64,000 nucleotides of DNA, from assembly GCA_963169105.1 (NCBI GenBank), contig OY720642.1, positions 15,432,965-15,496,964 of the forward strand. The letters are read 5' to 3'. Position numbers and translations under genes: made by a program. Below, one piece after another: positions 46,022 to 57,096 of the stretch (the first letter of the stretch is position 1; the number at the start of each line of letters is the position of its first letter). The notes under the pieces are model-generated. The model was given only the letters and a program-made list of their open reading frames with translations, was not told the origin of the DNA and ran no database searches. This DNA is from Ceriagrion tenellum. Its lineage: Eukaryota > Arthropoda > Insecta > Odonata > Coenagrionidae.

Positions 46022-46220
46022 GCCTTAATTTAAAGAAAAATATCTCACTTTTCACAAATATATCCATGTATCAGCCCCCCACCGCACAACTTTTGGAGAT
46101 TGTTGCCAAAAAATACGTCTGTTCACTTGGGAAACGATACGTGTGTGCAGCTCAGAGAGATATTATTTAAAATATTAGGTATTTCTAACACCTAGACCTA
46201 GCAGTAGAATTAAATAAGTG
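46022..46220 (+). mobile_element. GGTAGT-family MITE, truncated (copy 6)
   Basis: The segment contains AAGAAAAATATCTCAC, CAACTTTTGGAGAT, TTCACTTGGGAAACGATACG, CTCAGAGAGATATTATTT and GGTATTTCTAACACCTAGA. It then stops just before the next full copy begins. It corresponds to the first 200 bp or so of the family, in direct tandem with copy 7. Confidence 0.6.
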
Positions 46221-46228
46221 ATGCTTAC

Positions 46229-46775
46229 GGTAGTTTGTGCAAAATCATTTTACTTACAAATCAATGAATTTGGTCTCATTTTAAATATCCCACTAATCAA
46301 AGGACAGTAAAAATTTAGCCCCTTACTATATTACTTTCGGAGATATTTGCCAAAATATACCAGACCTTTTACATGGGAAATGGTACCTGTATGCACTCCA
46401 GAGATGCATTATTTACAAAATGAGGAATTTATAACTCTTAGATGTCGTAAAAAACTAACAGCGTGTAGTTTGTATGTTTCCTCAACTATTTTTGAAAATT
46501 TATCATATTGTCACCACAGTAAGTTCTTGGGTATCACAAAAAACCTTCCGTTCTGAAGGTAGTTTCAAACGCACGGCGCGAAAAAAACGAGTCAAGATAA
46601 ACACTTATTTAGATATTTTCATTTAATTACTTACAATTTCTGTCATATAAAACTATATTATTGCACTAATAATACTTCAACATTAAATTGATGTGTCCTG
46701 CAGCTGGTGAAATTGAAACATATAATTCGATTATGGTCTCTATTATGACTAGGGAACTATCTCGCTCGGATTACC
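46229..46775 (+). mobile_element. GGTAGT-family MITE, copy 7
   Basis: The element runs from GGTAGTTTGTGC to CTCGCTCGGATTACC, flanked by TTAC on the left and ATAA on the right, that is, decayed TTAA sites. All internal landmarks are present, including TTTTACATGGGAAATGGTAC, CACTCCAGAGATGCATTATT and GGTCTCTATTATGACTAGGG. About 547 bp, no coding frame. Confidence 0.85.
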
Positions 46776-47956
46776 ATAAGTAATTTTTTTGACTCAGATA
46801 GTCAGACCAAAGCCACCTCAAGCCTAAATCTGTTGCTCTTATTTATTGAAATATTAAAGCGATGGTCAGTCGTTCTCGAACTTTCGTTCTATCCCTCTTC
46901 TTTTCCCCGTTTTGGACGAGAGAAGTAGGGGGACCCAGAGGAAGTCCCCGGCAGAGCGTCACCATTCCTCATCCCCTCTCGTCTCCACATCACTCGCCCC
47001 TGAAGTTCTTTTATTCTCAAATCCCTCCTTTCACCTCCGCCCCCTTTCAACGAATAAAAGTCGAGAATTTGGGGCAGGAAGTCGTGGAAAAAAGCATCCA
47101 CTCAGTCCCCCGCTGCCACGACCGGTCTCGCCCTGAAACACAAAAACATCCCATCTGCGCGTTGAAATCCCTTTGGGAGTTCTCGTGCTATTTTCCCTCG
47201 GTTGGATAGGACAAATGATAAAGAATAAGACGCGGAGTGGAGAGCAGCCCTAAGATGAGGTCGAGGACTGACCACGGCGCCCGCCCACAGAGCGATACCC
47301 TCTCCGCACTCAGGTCTTGAGTCCCAGTTCCCTTAAATATTCGAGTTTCACCGCTCAAGATTCGAGTTTTACAGCGTCTTAGAGCCTTTTGCGCACAATG
47401 GGAAACGCTTTGCACGTAATTGCAGTGCGGTTGCTGTTTGATAGAGTACGAGCAAGATAAAAGCGTGGTAAATGTCATAAATTCGGCCAATTAGTAAACA
47501 AGTCCAACGCCGTTTGGGGATGAGAAGAACGTGACCAAAGAGTACATTTTGACGTCCTTCGATTAAATCATACGATAGTGAAAAAACCGTTCATTCTTTA
47601 TACACCTTCCTAAAGTGGATGGAGTGCAATTTATTTATCATTGAAAGCACATTTTAATAGCTTTTCAAGAAAGTTGAAACAAAATTTTGGAATACCCTTC
47701 ACATGAGTGCATCAGTTTAAACGGTGTAAATCACGATATACGTAACAATAAAAATGGCAAAAGAAATGTATGTTTTCATTAATTTCGCCTTAATGTAACC
47801 ATTTTTACAACTTAGTTTGCTTGATGGAATTTACAATGAAAGCACAGAACATTTAAAATGTTATGTTTTTTACTCGATATGATACCTTGAAATTTGTTAG
47901 CTACTATTATTTTTTCAGCAGATTCAGGAGAGATAAAGTGGAGGTTCGTCATATTA
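46776..47956. other. Unassigned stretch
   Basis: The 115-codon plus frame at 46862-47209 lies in a G+C-richer part (46900-47300) but is overlapped by an open frame on the other strand and has no domain. A host exon cannot be excluded or supported. Confidence 0.35.
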
Positions 47957-48412
47957 AAACAGAAACAACAATTGCACTTCCACAAGATATTTTCATACGC
48001 ACGACGCGTTTCAGCTCCCAGAGCCATCATCAGGTACAAGAACTATTTGGTAGTGAGCACATGACGTATATACATTTTACAGGTTTGAGAAAAGGGGGGG
48101 TGAGGAACAGAAATAAGGTGGGGAAGTGGCGGATAAACGGAAAAACCAAGGGTAGAAGGGAAATCCAGTGAATCCTCGGGAAATAAAGGAACGGGAAGAC
48201 CAGGGAAACAGAAATGTAAAAAGAGGGGAAAAGAATAAGAAGGGGGTGAGGGGGAAAAATGAAAAGCAAGCATTTTTCTCAAACTTGTAAAATGTATAAA
48301 TGTAATGTGCTCTCTACCAAATATGTCTTGTACCTGATAATGACTCTGTGAGCTGAAACGCGTCGTAAGTATAAAAATACCTTGTGGAATAGTGCAATTG
48401 TTGTTTCTGATT
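47957..48412. mobile_element. Inverted pair of Penelope-like termini with hammerhead-like cores
   Basis: Arms of about 140 bp (47957-48095 and 48273-48412) are inverted copies at roughly 85% identity, around a purine-rich 177-bp centre. On the minus strand, 48003-48033 reads CTGATGA, TG, GCTC-TGG-GAGC, T, GAAAC, GC, GTC. On the plus strand, 48334-48364 reads CTGATAA...GAAAC, GC, GTC. The first keeps the hammerhead core, while the second has the conserved G of CTGANGA changed to A. The open frames over the arms are not genes. Confidence 0.65.
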
Positions 48413-48699
48413 AAATTATATTAATATAAAACTTATATTGTCGCATTTTGGAGAAAATCTGTGCATATGTCATCGAAATATTTAGAAATGCATGTCAAAG
48501 GCCACAAGGTTACGCGTTAATGTAGCATTAAATTGCCAAGAAACCAAATCAGTAACGTGCAATATTTGTATTTTCATCTAATAAAATCACTAATCATTAC
48601 ACGTATTTAAATTTTGACGCTGATATTTACATAAATTAACGAAATTTCCCTTAAATCTCCATACGTTACTATTTTTACCACGCCCTCAGAGGCTATTAA

Positions 48700-49251
48700 G
48701 GTAATTAGAGCGAAATATCATTTTACCCAGAAATCAATGAATTTGGTCTCATTTTAAAGAAAAATATCTCACCCTTTTAATGACACCAAAAATTTAACCC
48801 CTTACCATATTACTTTCCGAGATATTTGCCAGGAAATACCAGTCCTTTTATATGGAAAATGTTACGTGTATGCACTCCAGAGAGATCTTATTTAGCAAAT
48901 GAGGAATTTCTAGCACCTAGATCTCGTCAAAAAATCAACTGTGTGGTTTTTATGTTTTCTCAACAATTTTTGAAAATTAATCATTTTGCCACCGCAGTAA
49001 ATTTTTCGGAATCACAATATACCTTCCGTTTACATGGAGATTCAAATGTACCACGTGAAAAAATGAGTCAACTTAAAGGTTTATTTAGATATTTTCATTT
49101 GATTACTTACAATTTCTGTCATGTAAAACTATATTATTGCACCATTAATAATGCAATATATAATTCGTGGGTCACATAGCTGATGAAATTAAAACGTATA
49201 ATTCGAATATGGCCTTCAAAATGATTAGGGAACTATTTCGCTCGCACTACC
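48700..49251 (+). mobile_element. GGTAGT-family MITE, copy 8
   Basis: A 552-bp copy flanked by TTAA on both sides (48696-48699 and 49252-49255). It starts GGTAATTAGAGCGAAATATC and ends TTTCGCTCGCACTACC, and carries ACTTTCCGAGATATTTGCC, CTCCAGAGAGATCTTATTTA and ATTGCACCATTAATAATGCA. The 117-codon frame at 48826-49179 is a chance opening inside it. Confidence 0.88.
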
Positions 49252-49255
49252 TTAA

Positions 49256-51560
49256 GCCCAATAGGAAACGCCCACGCATAAATTCTACGGTGGCTGCTTT
49301 ACTGTCTCGAGCAGAACGCATACAGGAGTCACTCAAGAAGATGCAGTGTTGTGAGATTTTAGCCACGTTTTGATGATCTAACCACGTGTAAGACCAAGTA
49401 AGATGTCATGAATCCACCAATCTATCCTCTCTTCATGATACGTGAGATTCAAGGTAGCTGGAAGTAGGCGTATTACTGTTAACTTTTCGTTCCAATCTAC
49501 TCTTCCATATCATATACCTATCTACTTATCAATTTCTTATACCCACGCAGGGGAATGGGTAAAACTGAGCGAGATGTAAGGCGCAAGTGAAATGAGTTTT
49601 TTACAAGGCGTGATACCTTGATGTAGGTACTTAAGTCACAATTTTAAACCAGGTGTTTGGGATAAAATATATACATATGCAATCGAATTATTGTGTTCTA
49701 TATTTTCAAGGGCCATTATGTTTCGTGTTAAAATGGAATTAAATTGCCAAAATACCAAGTCGGAGAGAAGCAAAATTTTCACTTTCAGGTGCACTTATGT
49801 AATATACTAAGTAAAATGCAAATTGGTGGATAAAAGAAATTCGCTCCAGCCATTTCAAGACATGCGTACTCTCCGCTTATATTTATGTCGCCAAAAATTT
49901 TCCTCCAGTCCCGCATTCCAAGACAGACGTTTTCCTGCCCCACATTATCCGCTTAACCGATCACCTTCCTTTGTTTACCGTCAAGAGAAATGTTTTTTTT
50001 TTACATTTTCAACAGTCAAAAAAAAAACAAATATTTCCATTGGAAATAATAAGGGTGAGAACTTATAGGGACTTTGCCGTCTCTTACAGTATTATATGTT
50101 TCCAAATGATTAAACACGGGAACTGTGGCTGGTCTACCGCCGTCAACTACCCCCACGGAAGGAGGAAACCCAACTCCGGAATGACACTCGTCTCCACGAC
50201 TTTTCCGCTCCGCCGCGCGGCACATTTCTCCCGCATCCCTGCCCCATATCGGGAAGAATTGCGCGTGGTGCACGACGGCGTGATTTTTCGAATCGTCTGC
50301 CGGCAGACGAAGCAAACGATGGCCTAGTTTCTGATTTATAGCCACGGAGGAGACTCAAGGGCGCATGATGGCTTTGATACACTTTAGTGATAGCCATAAA
50401 ACACACTCTGGATCTTTATGCGAGAGATACGTATAAAAAATATGATAGGGGTCTATCTGCTTTTTTGTTTATAGGGAAGGATATGATACACGATAAATGG
50501 AGCTTTATTTTTCAAGATTCTTGATCCCTCTATAAACTTTGGTAAATCCGTCTCGGGGATAGAATGGCTCTCCATGAAAGCCTTAAAAATGCTGCCGCAA
50601 AACCTTGAACTTATCTTATATTCTTAACATTCTTCAAGAACACGTGCAAATAAATACTTTGCAAACTACTAAGGGTGATATTACTAAGAATGGAAACACA
50701 CACTGGAGATCTAATTAATAAGATTATAACAATACAATATTTATTTACCTTCATCATCACCTTTGCGTGATCTCGAGGGCGATGGAAGAATAAATACATG
50801 GAGAGTTATCTTAGCTGTCACTATGCCATAATTTTTGATGAATTGAATATTGAAAAAAGACGGGACAAGCTCGTTTTTGTTCCATATGCTCCATTCAGCA
50901 TGTTTACAGCAATCAAAAACCAATCACACGCGTGTCAAAAGTTGACACGCAAAGATAATTTTAGTGACACGCATTGTTATCGTATGCCCACCGCCCAAGA
51001 ACAATCTACATGCACTGGGATATTATTTTCTCTAAAATAATAAAACACTTTATCTAAAATTAATGTAAAAATTAATGAAAGTCAGTCTTATTTTATTGCA
51101 CAAAATTCTGCACAATCTTGCAACCCTGGCGCTTACTTGGGATTGCAGTGTCAGAAATACAAACTACAATAGAAGATATAGCAAATTGAATTCAGCAACA
51201 AGAAAGTCTAAAACGCCACGAATTATTTTTATTTTTGTAATCATAAATGTATGCAAAAAACATAATTTTACTTCCTGGTATGGCAAAAATATTACCAAAT
51301 AATGGATATTTCTAGATGTCACATGGCACACGAGTTGAGCTGGATGTTAATTGCATGAACTTTTGTCCACCGCGCTCAAAAGATTTCCCATCACCGGTCT
51401 AATTCACTCGATTAATTTAAAAAAAACTATTCACTACAGAGCAGAGAGAAAAAAAACATATTTGCCGATTCATCTTCACTCTCTCATTTTTCTTAGGCTT
51501 CCAATGTTCATCCAGAAAAATAAATTTAAAAAAGCCAAAGAAGTGATAGAACTGTGTCCT
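49256..51560. other. Unassigned stretch
   Basis: Overlapping open frames at 49971-50406 lie on both strands in a G+C-richer part (50110-50340), with no domain recognised. A TTTTTTTTT/AAAAAAAAA inverted pair lies at about 49992-50030. No other element was delimited. Confidence 0.4.
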
Positions 51561-51564
51561 TTAA

Positions 51565-51703
51565 ATTGACTCAAGCTCTTCGGGTATCGCATGTTTCGAT
51601 GGCAATAGATCATGGCAGAGAAAATATGCATGCTCTAGCGAAAAGAAAAACTAAGGGGAGCTGTCGATTTCGATCGCCTGGAATGAAAATAACGGACGGC
51701 CAC
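51565..51703 (+). repeat. 140-bp direct repeat, left copy
   Basis: Bounded by TTAA on each side (51561-51564 and 51704-51707). It shares about 85% identity with 52263-52402, including a CGCATGTTTCGATGGCAATAG stretch (shortened here: GATGGCAATAGATCA) and GGGGAGCTGTCGATTTCGAT. It is not similar to the MITE it flanks. Confidence 0.9.
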
Positions 51704-51707
51704 TTAA

Positions 51708-52258
51708 TGTAGTCCGATCGAAATATAATTTTACTTAGAAATCAATTAATCTGGTCTTATTTTAAAGAAAAATATATCACCCTTCTAATTACACCAAGAA
51801 TTCAACCCCTTACCACATTACTTTCGGAGATATTTGCCAGAAAATACCAGCCGTTTTACATGGGAAATGGTACCTGCATGCACTCCAGAGAGACATTATT
51901 TACAAAACGAGGCATTTCTAACACTTAGATGTCGTAAAAAACTAACAGTGTGTATTGTATGTTTTCTCTACTATATTTGAAAATAAATCATATTGTCACA
52001 GAAGTAGGTACTTCGGAAGCACAATAAACCTTCCATTTTGAAGGAGTTTCAAACGCAACGCGTGAAAAAATAAGTCAAGTTGAAGGCTAATTCAGATATT
52101 TTCATTTAATTACTTACAATTTCTGTCATATAAAACTATATTATTGCACCATTAATAATGCAATATTTAATTCATGTGTCCTACAGCTGGTAAAATTGAA
52201 ACGCATAATTCGAATATGGTCTCTATTATGACTAGGGAACTATCTCACTCGGATTACC
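51708..52258 (+). mobile_element. GGTAGT-family MITE, copy 9, between direct repeats
   Basis: A 551-bp copy with TTAA at 51704-51707 and 52259-52262. It starts TGTAGTCCGATCGAAATATA and ends ATCTCACTCGGATTACC, with all internal family landmarks present. It sits exactly at the junction of a 140-bp direct duplication (51565-51703 and 52263-52402). Confidence 0.9.
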
Positions 52259-52262
52259 TTAA

Positions 52263-52402
52263 GTTAACTCGAGCACTTCGTATATTGCATGTTTCAATGG
52301 CAATAGATCACGGCTGACGCAAAAATGCATGCCCTAGCAAAAAGGAAAACAAAGGGGAGCTGTCGATTTCGATCGCCTGCAATGAAGATAACGGACGCTC
52401 AC
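52263..52402 (+). repeat. 140-bp direct repeat, right copy
   Basis: Bounded by TTAA at 52259-52262 and 52403-52406. Aligned end to end with 51565-51703, with scattered substitutions and no large indel. Confidence 0.9.
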
Positions 52403-52406
52403 TTAA

Positions 52407-53009
52407 GAGGAAGTTAAAGGGAAGGAGGTCTCTGACGACGAAAGGATCCGGGAGGGAAAGGGAACGAGGTTAGATGGACACAAGATGGAGAAAGATCATC
52501 TCCGATCCTTAATAATCCTTATTTGCAGAGACCACAGCGCTGTTTTTTTCTTCTTCTCAAACATCCCATTCTGGCCGAAAAATATTATTCCACACCCACG
52601 CTCACCATGACAACGACGATAGGATCTCTTTTCTTGGTCAAACTCCCCATCCTCAACCCCCACTCCCCTCCACAGTGCCCTCCGAATGTGACCTTCCGCC
52701 TCCCGGAGATCTCGCGAGACGAAAGCGCCGGGAAGATAGCGAGGAAGCTAATCATGGGGAGGGAGAGGGAGGGACAACAGAAGACCGGTTGAGCCGGGCC
52801 GGACGATGCCATTCAAGGGGAAGAAAAAGGATTTTCCCACCCCTTTCTCTCTCTCTTTAGGAGAGTCAAGGGGAGAGATATTGGGCTTAGAGCCAACTCT
52901 TTTTGCCTCTCTCTTTCTTATCTACATCCACATAATAGCGCGCAAGTCACCTCAAGGGTGTGTGACTGGGGGCTAGTTATCGCCGACACGCCTTACTCGA
53001 CACTTTTTT
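52407..53009. other. Unassigned GC-richer stretch
   Basis: G+C-rich around 52660-52800, with overlapping frames on three reading frames (up to 89 codons). No domain is recognised. Pyrimidine runs (CTCTCTCTCT) lie at about 52848 and 52905. Confidence 0.4.
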
Positions 53010-53013
53010 TTAA

Positions 53014-53635
53014 CACTAGAAGGACGGGATGGGTCATTTTGGCCCATAACACGTGTTCAAAATCAAATTTAACTACTCATTTGTGATTAGATTATTTTTA
53101 AAGACTGTGACTTTGTGCATTTTTTGTTATATTTTACTAGTTAGGAAAGAAAATTTCGTAATTTGGGTTGCTTAATTTTTTAAATGATGCTATACCTAGA
53201 AGGACGGCTTTCATGGATCTTTTTGACCCATTACTTCTCTCTGTATTGGAGTCAAATTTTCTCACCATTTTCTTCTTCTTTATACATTTTTACTTTCAAA
53301 AATGTTTTGTCAAATTAATAATTATCAAATGAAAGGTTATAAATACGCTCAATATTCAGCCAGGTGACCTTATTATCAAACTGTTATGCTTGAGAATAGC
53401 CTTCCATGAACACTGCTGAAGTGGATCAACTGAAATAATTTTTATTATTAACAGTTAGTCAGTAAAACTAATTTTTATTGCTAATAATGTGTAGATACAG
53501 CCTTCTTGATGTCATTTGCGGAAAAAAGTAAAGTGCCGGGTATATAAGTACCTATTCGATGCTGGAAAACGTTATGAATCAAAATGACCCCTGCCCGTCC
53601 TTCTAGGTAGTGTGAAACTCCCGTCCTACTGGTGT
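53014..53635. mobile_element. piggyBac-type MITE, 622 bp
   Basis: TTAA at 53010-53013 and 53636-53639 flank terminal repeats CACTAGAAGGACGGGA (left) and the inverse of CACCAGTAGGACGGGA (right). A subterminal CTAGAAGGACGG recurs at about 53198 and inverted at about 53594, each near a TTTTGACCC- or GGGTCATTTT-like phrase. No transposase frame is present. Confidence 0.85.
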
Positions 53636-53649
53636 TAAAAAGTAATCTA

Positions 53650-55330
53650 AATGTTAAGGTAGCTTCCGTTGAAAGCCAAAGAAATTCTTACCGATTTTCT
53701 ACAGTTTCAGGGCCCTATCTACCTCTTGTGTTTCCTTTTTCTCCTCTGCATACGATCTACCCTTCTTCATTACATAAATGAATCCTTCATACTTTCTTCT
53801 CCTATCCCGCTTGACCAACATCCATCCCTCTATCATAGTCTTGACCAAACCATCACCCGTTATCTTCAAGCCACCTACCCTGCCTATCCTGGATTTCATC
53901 TAGAACTTTCCTTTAGGGGGTTGGGTTGGTGTAGTGACTAGAGTACTCGCCTACCACACGGGCGGGTTGGGTTCAAATTCCTGAAAAGGCGGATGTTTTT
54001 CAGAGGGTGCCCGATCCCTACTTGAGTGTCTTGTGGAGGGAACTTCAAGTAGAGTACTCCGTCTGTCGGATGAGACGTTAAACCTCGGTCCCCTTGGCGC
54101 CTTCCGTTAAGAGTATGCTAATGCCGACGCCGGGTTTCTATCCGCCCTTCCTCCCTTACCTATCCCCTATGGCGCAAATAACCTTAGCCGTCGGTCGCCT
54201 CCCCAAACATCCAACCCAATCCAACTTTCCTTTTCTTGCACCCAATACTAAGCACTTCCTTATTTGTCTTTATTTCCATCTACCGAACCTTCTCCATCCT
54301 TCTCCACGTCCTCATCTCTAACAATTGCAGTCTATTTAAGTCCTCTTTTCTGAGAGTCCACGCTTCTGCCCCATATCAAGATCTTCACCAGCCCCTTTTT
54401 CACTTCCTTACACAAGATATCCGTAAGGGATTAGCCCTCTTCTATTCCTAAATGCTTCCTTATCCAGGGCTATTATTACCCTTATGCCTTTGATATAATG
54501 TAGATTTTCTTTTAACGTACCACCCAAGTAATTAAAATGCTCTACTCCTCCAGTTAGCTTCTTTCAATTTTATGACCATCCTCGCTGCCTTTATCCAAGA
54601 AAATTTCGTACCTTGTAATTTCTTATGATTTATCTTCATTTCGCATTTCTTTGCTGTTAATAAAGCTTGTAATATCGTCGAAAATCAGCTAACCAATGCC
54701 TGATCGTCCGCAATTCTAACCAACTTCATCAGCTGCCCTCCTATATTGATTCCCATATCTAGTTCTCACTGTGCCCCTCTTATCGCTTCCTCAGCATGAA
54801 TTTTGAACGTAAAGGCGACAATGGCACCCATGGACAACGGGCACCGGCTTTATCCCGCGACACATGGCTGCCCGGTCTGATTCACCATCCCCATTCCTCA
54901 CCTGTGTCCTTTACGCCATATATAACTTTCGAATTAGTCTCCTGATCCGCCAGTCTATTCCCATTTTCCTGAGTAGCTTCATTATATTTTCCCAATTTAA
55001 TGTGACAAACACCTATTTCAAAATGTACATAGCATGCAAAAATACCCTGGTTATACTACATGTTTCTTTCTATAGGTATTATAATCATTGTATCCTAGTA
55101 ATACTTTGGCTGCGTTTGATATCAAACTGGTTGTACTACGGTTCTAGCTTTCTGATGCTTTCTTCTTCTTCGGGATAGAAATCACTCATCACGAAGTCCT
55201 CAGGCCACACCCCTTCCTTGCATATCCTACGAATATGTTTGAAAAAGCTTAATCGCGATTAATATCCTTCCTACTTATTCTTTAACCTTTGGCACCATTT
55301 GTATTCTCTTACCACCCGATATCAATCTTA
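53650..55330 (-). pseudogene. LINE reverse-transcriptase relic carrying a SINE
   Basis: On the minus strand, about 54690-54716 encodes RIADDQALVSWF, the catalytic FADDQALV box with both Asp kept, and 54815-54840 encodes a degraded GCPLSP. Downstream, 54300-54660 encodes a KCEMKIN-like stretch and the post-catalytic region. The copy is split by the SINE at 53915-54222 and carries many stops and frameshifts. The enzyme would have been a target-primed reverse transcriptase. It belongs to the group of the 1-1330 and 41.3 kb relics. Confidence 0.7.
53915..54222 (+). mobile_element. tRNA-derived SINE, copy 2
   Basis: This 308-bp copy of the SINE at 30340-30644 is flanked by a perfect 11-bp duplication AACTTTCCTTT (53904-53914 and 54223-54233). 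The B box reads GGTTCAAATTCC (53970-53981), one base longer than in copy 1. The body has GTCTGTCGGATGAGACGTTA, and the tail is an ATCCA/ACCCA repeat. It lies inside the antisense LINE relic, so it inserted after that LINE. Confidence 0.95.
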
Positions 55331-56533
55331 CTTCAGCGTATATCGCATCCACTTCTCCTGCTTTCGGAAGTTCTTTCATTTCCTTGCATTACGCGTTCCT
55401 ATACATATGGAATGCAACGAAGTTGTAAGAGGACCGCAAGATGAACGAAAAAATGGGAGATTTCATGGAATATTTAACATGGAGTGGAAAAATTATGATA
55501 AAATAGATATATTTGTGAGTAACATTTGAACATTTACGCTCGAAAAACTTCTTGATCCAAATTCAGACCCTTTCCTGCCTCATACTGCGCAGCACACGAA
55601 GAAACGGTTTAATTATTGCGTTACAACCATTGATACCGTTATGAAAATTAAGTTTGACAAAGGGTCGGCAAGCATGCGTTTCGTGTTTGACTGGCTCCGA
55701 GTAGGCTACGCGTTGAATTTTTTTCAGCTTTCTAGGTGTCAAGGAAGCAAATAAATATTTTAAAATAACTAATATCGCCTGTTGATTTTGTACCTGACGA
55801 ATAAACGTTTTTAAAATTTTACTCGTTTAATGCAAAATGGTCTTTCGTATATCGCCTGATTTTCAACATTTAGCCTATCAGTTTTGATGAAAATTTACAT
55901 GTTCAACTTAACTAAATTTTAAAAATGTTAACTTTTCCACTGAGGCATGCGAATATTCTTTAAAAAATTGGAATTCGTCTACTCTTGGAGATTGGGCAGT
56001 TATTATGTTCGGCTTCGGAATAGCCAAGTCTCGGCGGTGACGCAGATTTTAAGTTCTAACCACGAAAATTTCAAATTCGAGTTGAGATTATTCGGTGGCT
56101 TTGACATAGCATACACAGATATTCCGAATTCCGTCCCCGTCGAGTCCTTTCTGACAAAGGTCTCTGAAGTAGACACATTTCCCTCCCACCCTGAGTGTCA
56201 TGAATGACCTCGGCTGCTATGCAGTTTCCATCCCTCCACTGCCATTTCCCTGCCTCTCCATCTCAACCCTCCTCATCCTCCGACGCATCACATCATTCCT
56301 CCTCAATTCCCCCCCTCTCCACCCACTCACGTCTTGCATTACCCTACCCCCACTCTCCCTCCCCGCTGCCTTGTTAACGCAGATTCGCTCCAGTACTCGT
56401 CGGTGGATAAATACCTTTCGTGCAGCCTTTCCCAAACTTGAACACCTCCCCCATGTTAAAGTACACATAATCCCAATGACTTCAAATATTTTACTTTTGA
56501 ATCATTGACCACATGGCCAATTCAGGAGACTAA
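55331..56533. other. Unassigned stretch
   Basis: Frames at 55947-56207 and 56200-56508 are short. The second is pyrimidine-rich on the plus strand. No domain or element recognised. Confidence 0.4.
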
Positions 56534-56537
56534 TTAA

Positions 56538-57092
56538 AGTAGTACGAGCGTAATAGTTGCCTAATCACAATAGAGACCATATTCGAATTACACGTTTTAA
56601 TTCCACCAGCTGTGAGATACTCGAATTAAATATTGCATTATTAATGGTGCAATAATATAGTTTTATATGACAGAAATGGTAAGTAATTAAATGAAAATAT
56701 CTGTACAAGTATTTAACTTGGCTAACTTTTTTCATGCGGTACGTTTGAAACTCCTTCAAAATGGAAGGTTTATTGTGATTCCAAAGAATTTACTGCGGTG
56801 AAAATAGAATTAATTTTCAAAAATAGTTGAGAAAATATGCAAACTACACGCTGTTTGTTTGTTTACGACATCTAAGCGTTAGGAATTTCTCATTTTGTAA
56901 ATTATGTCTCTCTGGAGTGCATAAACGTACTATTTCCCATGTAAAAGGGATGGCATTTTTTGGCAAATATCTCCGAAAGTAATGTGGTAAGGGGTTGAAT
57001 ACTTGGTGTCATTAAAATGGTGATATATTTTTCTTTAATATGAGACCAAATTAACTGATTTCTAAGTAAAATAATAATTCGCTCAAACTACC
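56538..57092 (-). mobile_element. GGTAGT-family MITE, copy 10
   Basis: A 555-bp reverse-oriented copy with TTAA at 56534-56537 and 57093-57096. The left end reads AGTAGTACGAGCG and the right end CGCTCAAACTACC. The landmarks TGCATTATTAATGGTGCAAT, CTCTCTGGAGTGCATAA and TTGGCAAATATCTCCGAAAG are in the expected inverted order. Confidence 0.88.
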
Positions 57093-57096
57093 TTAA

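Noticed and set aside
49992..50030. T-run and A-run inverted pair as a terminator or processed pseudogene tail
   Set aside because: Short homopolymer pair with no coding remnant or target duplication nearby.
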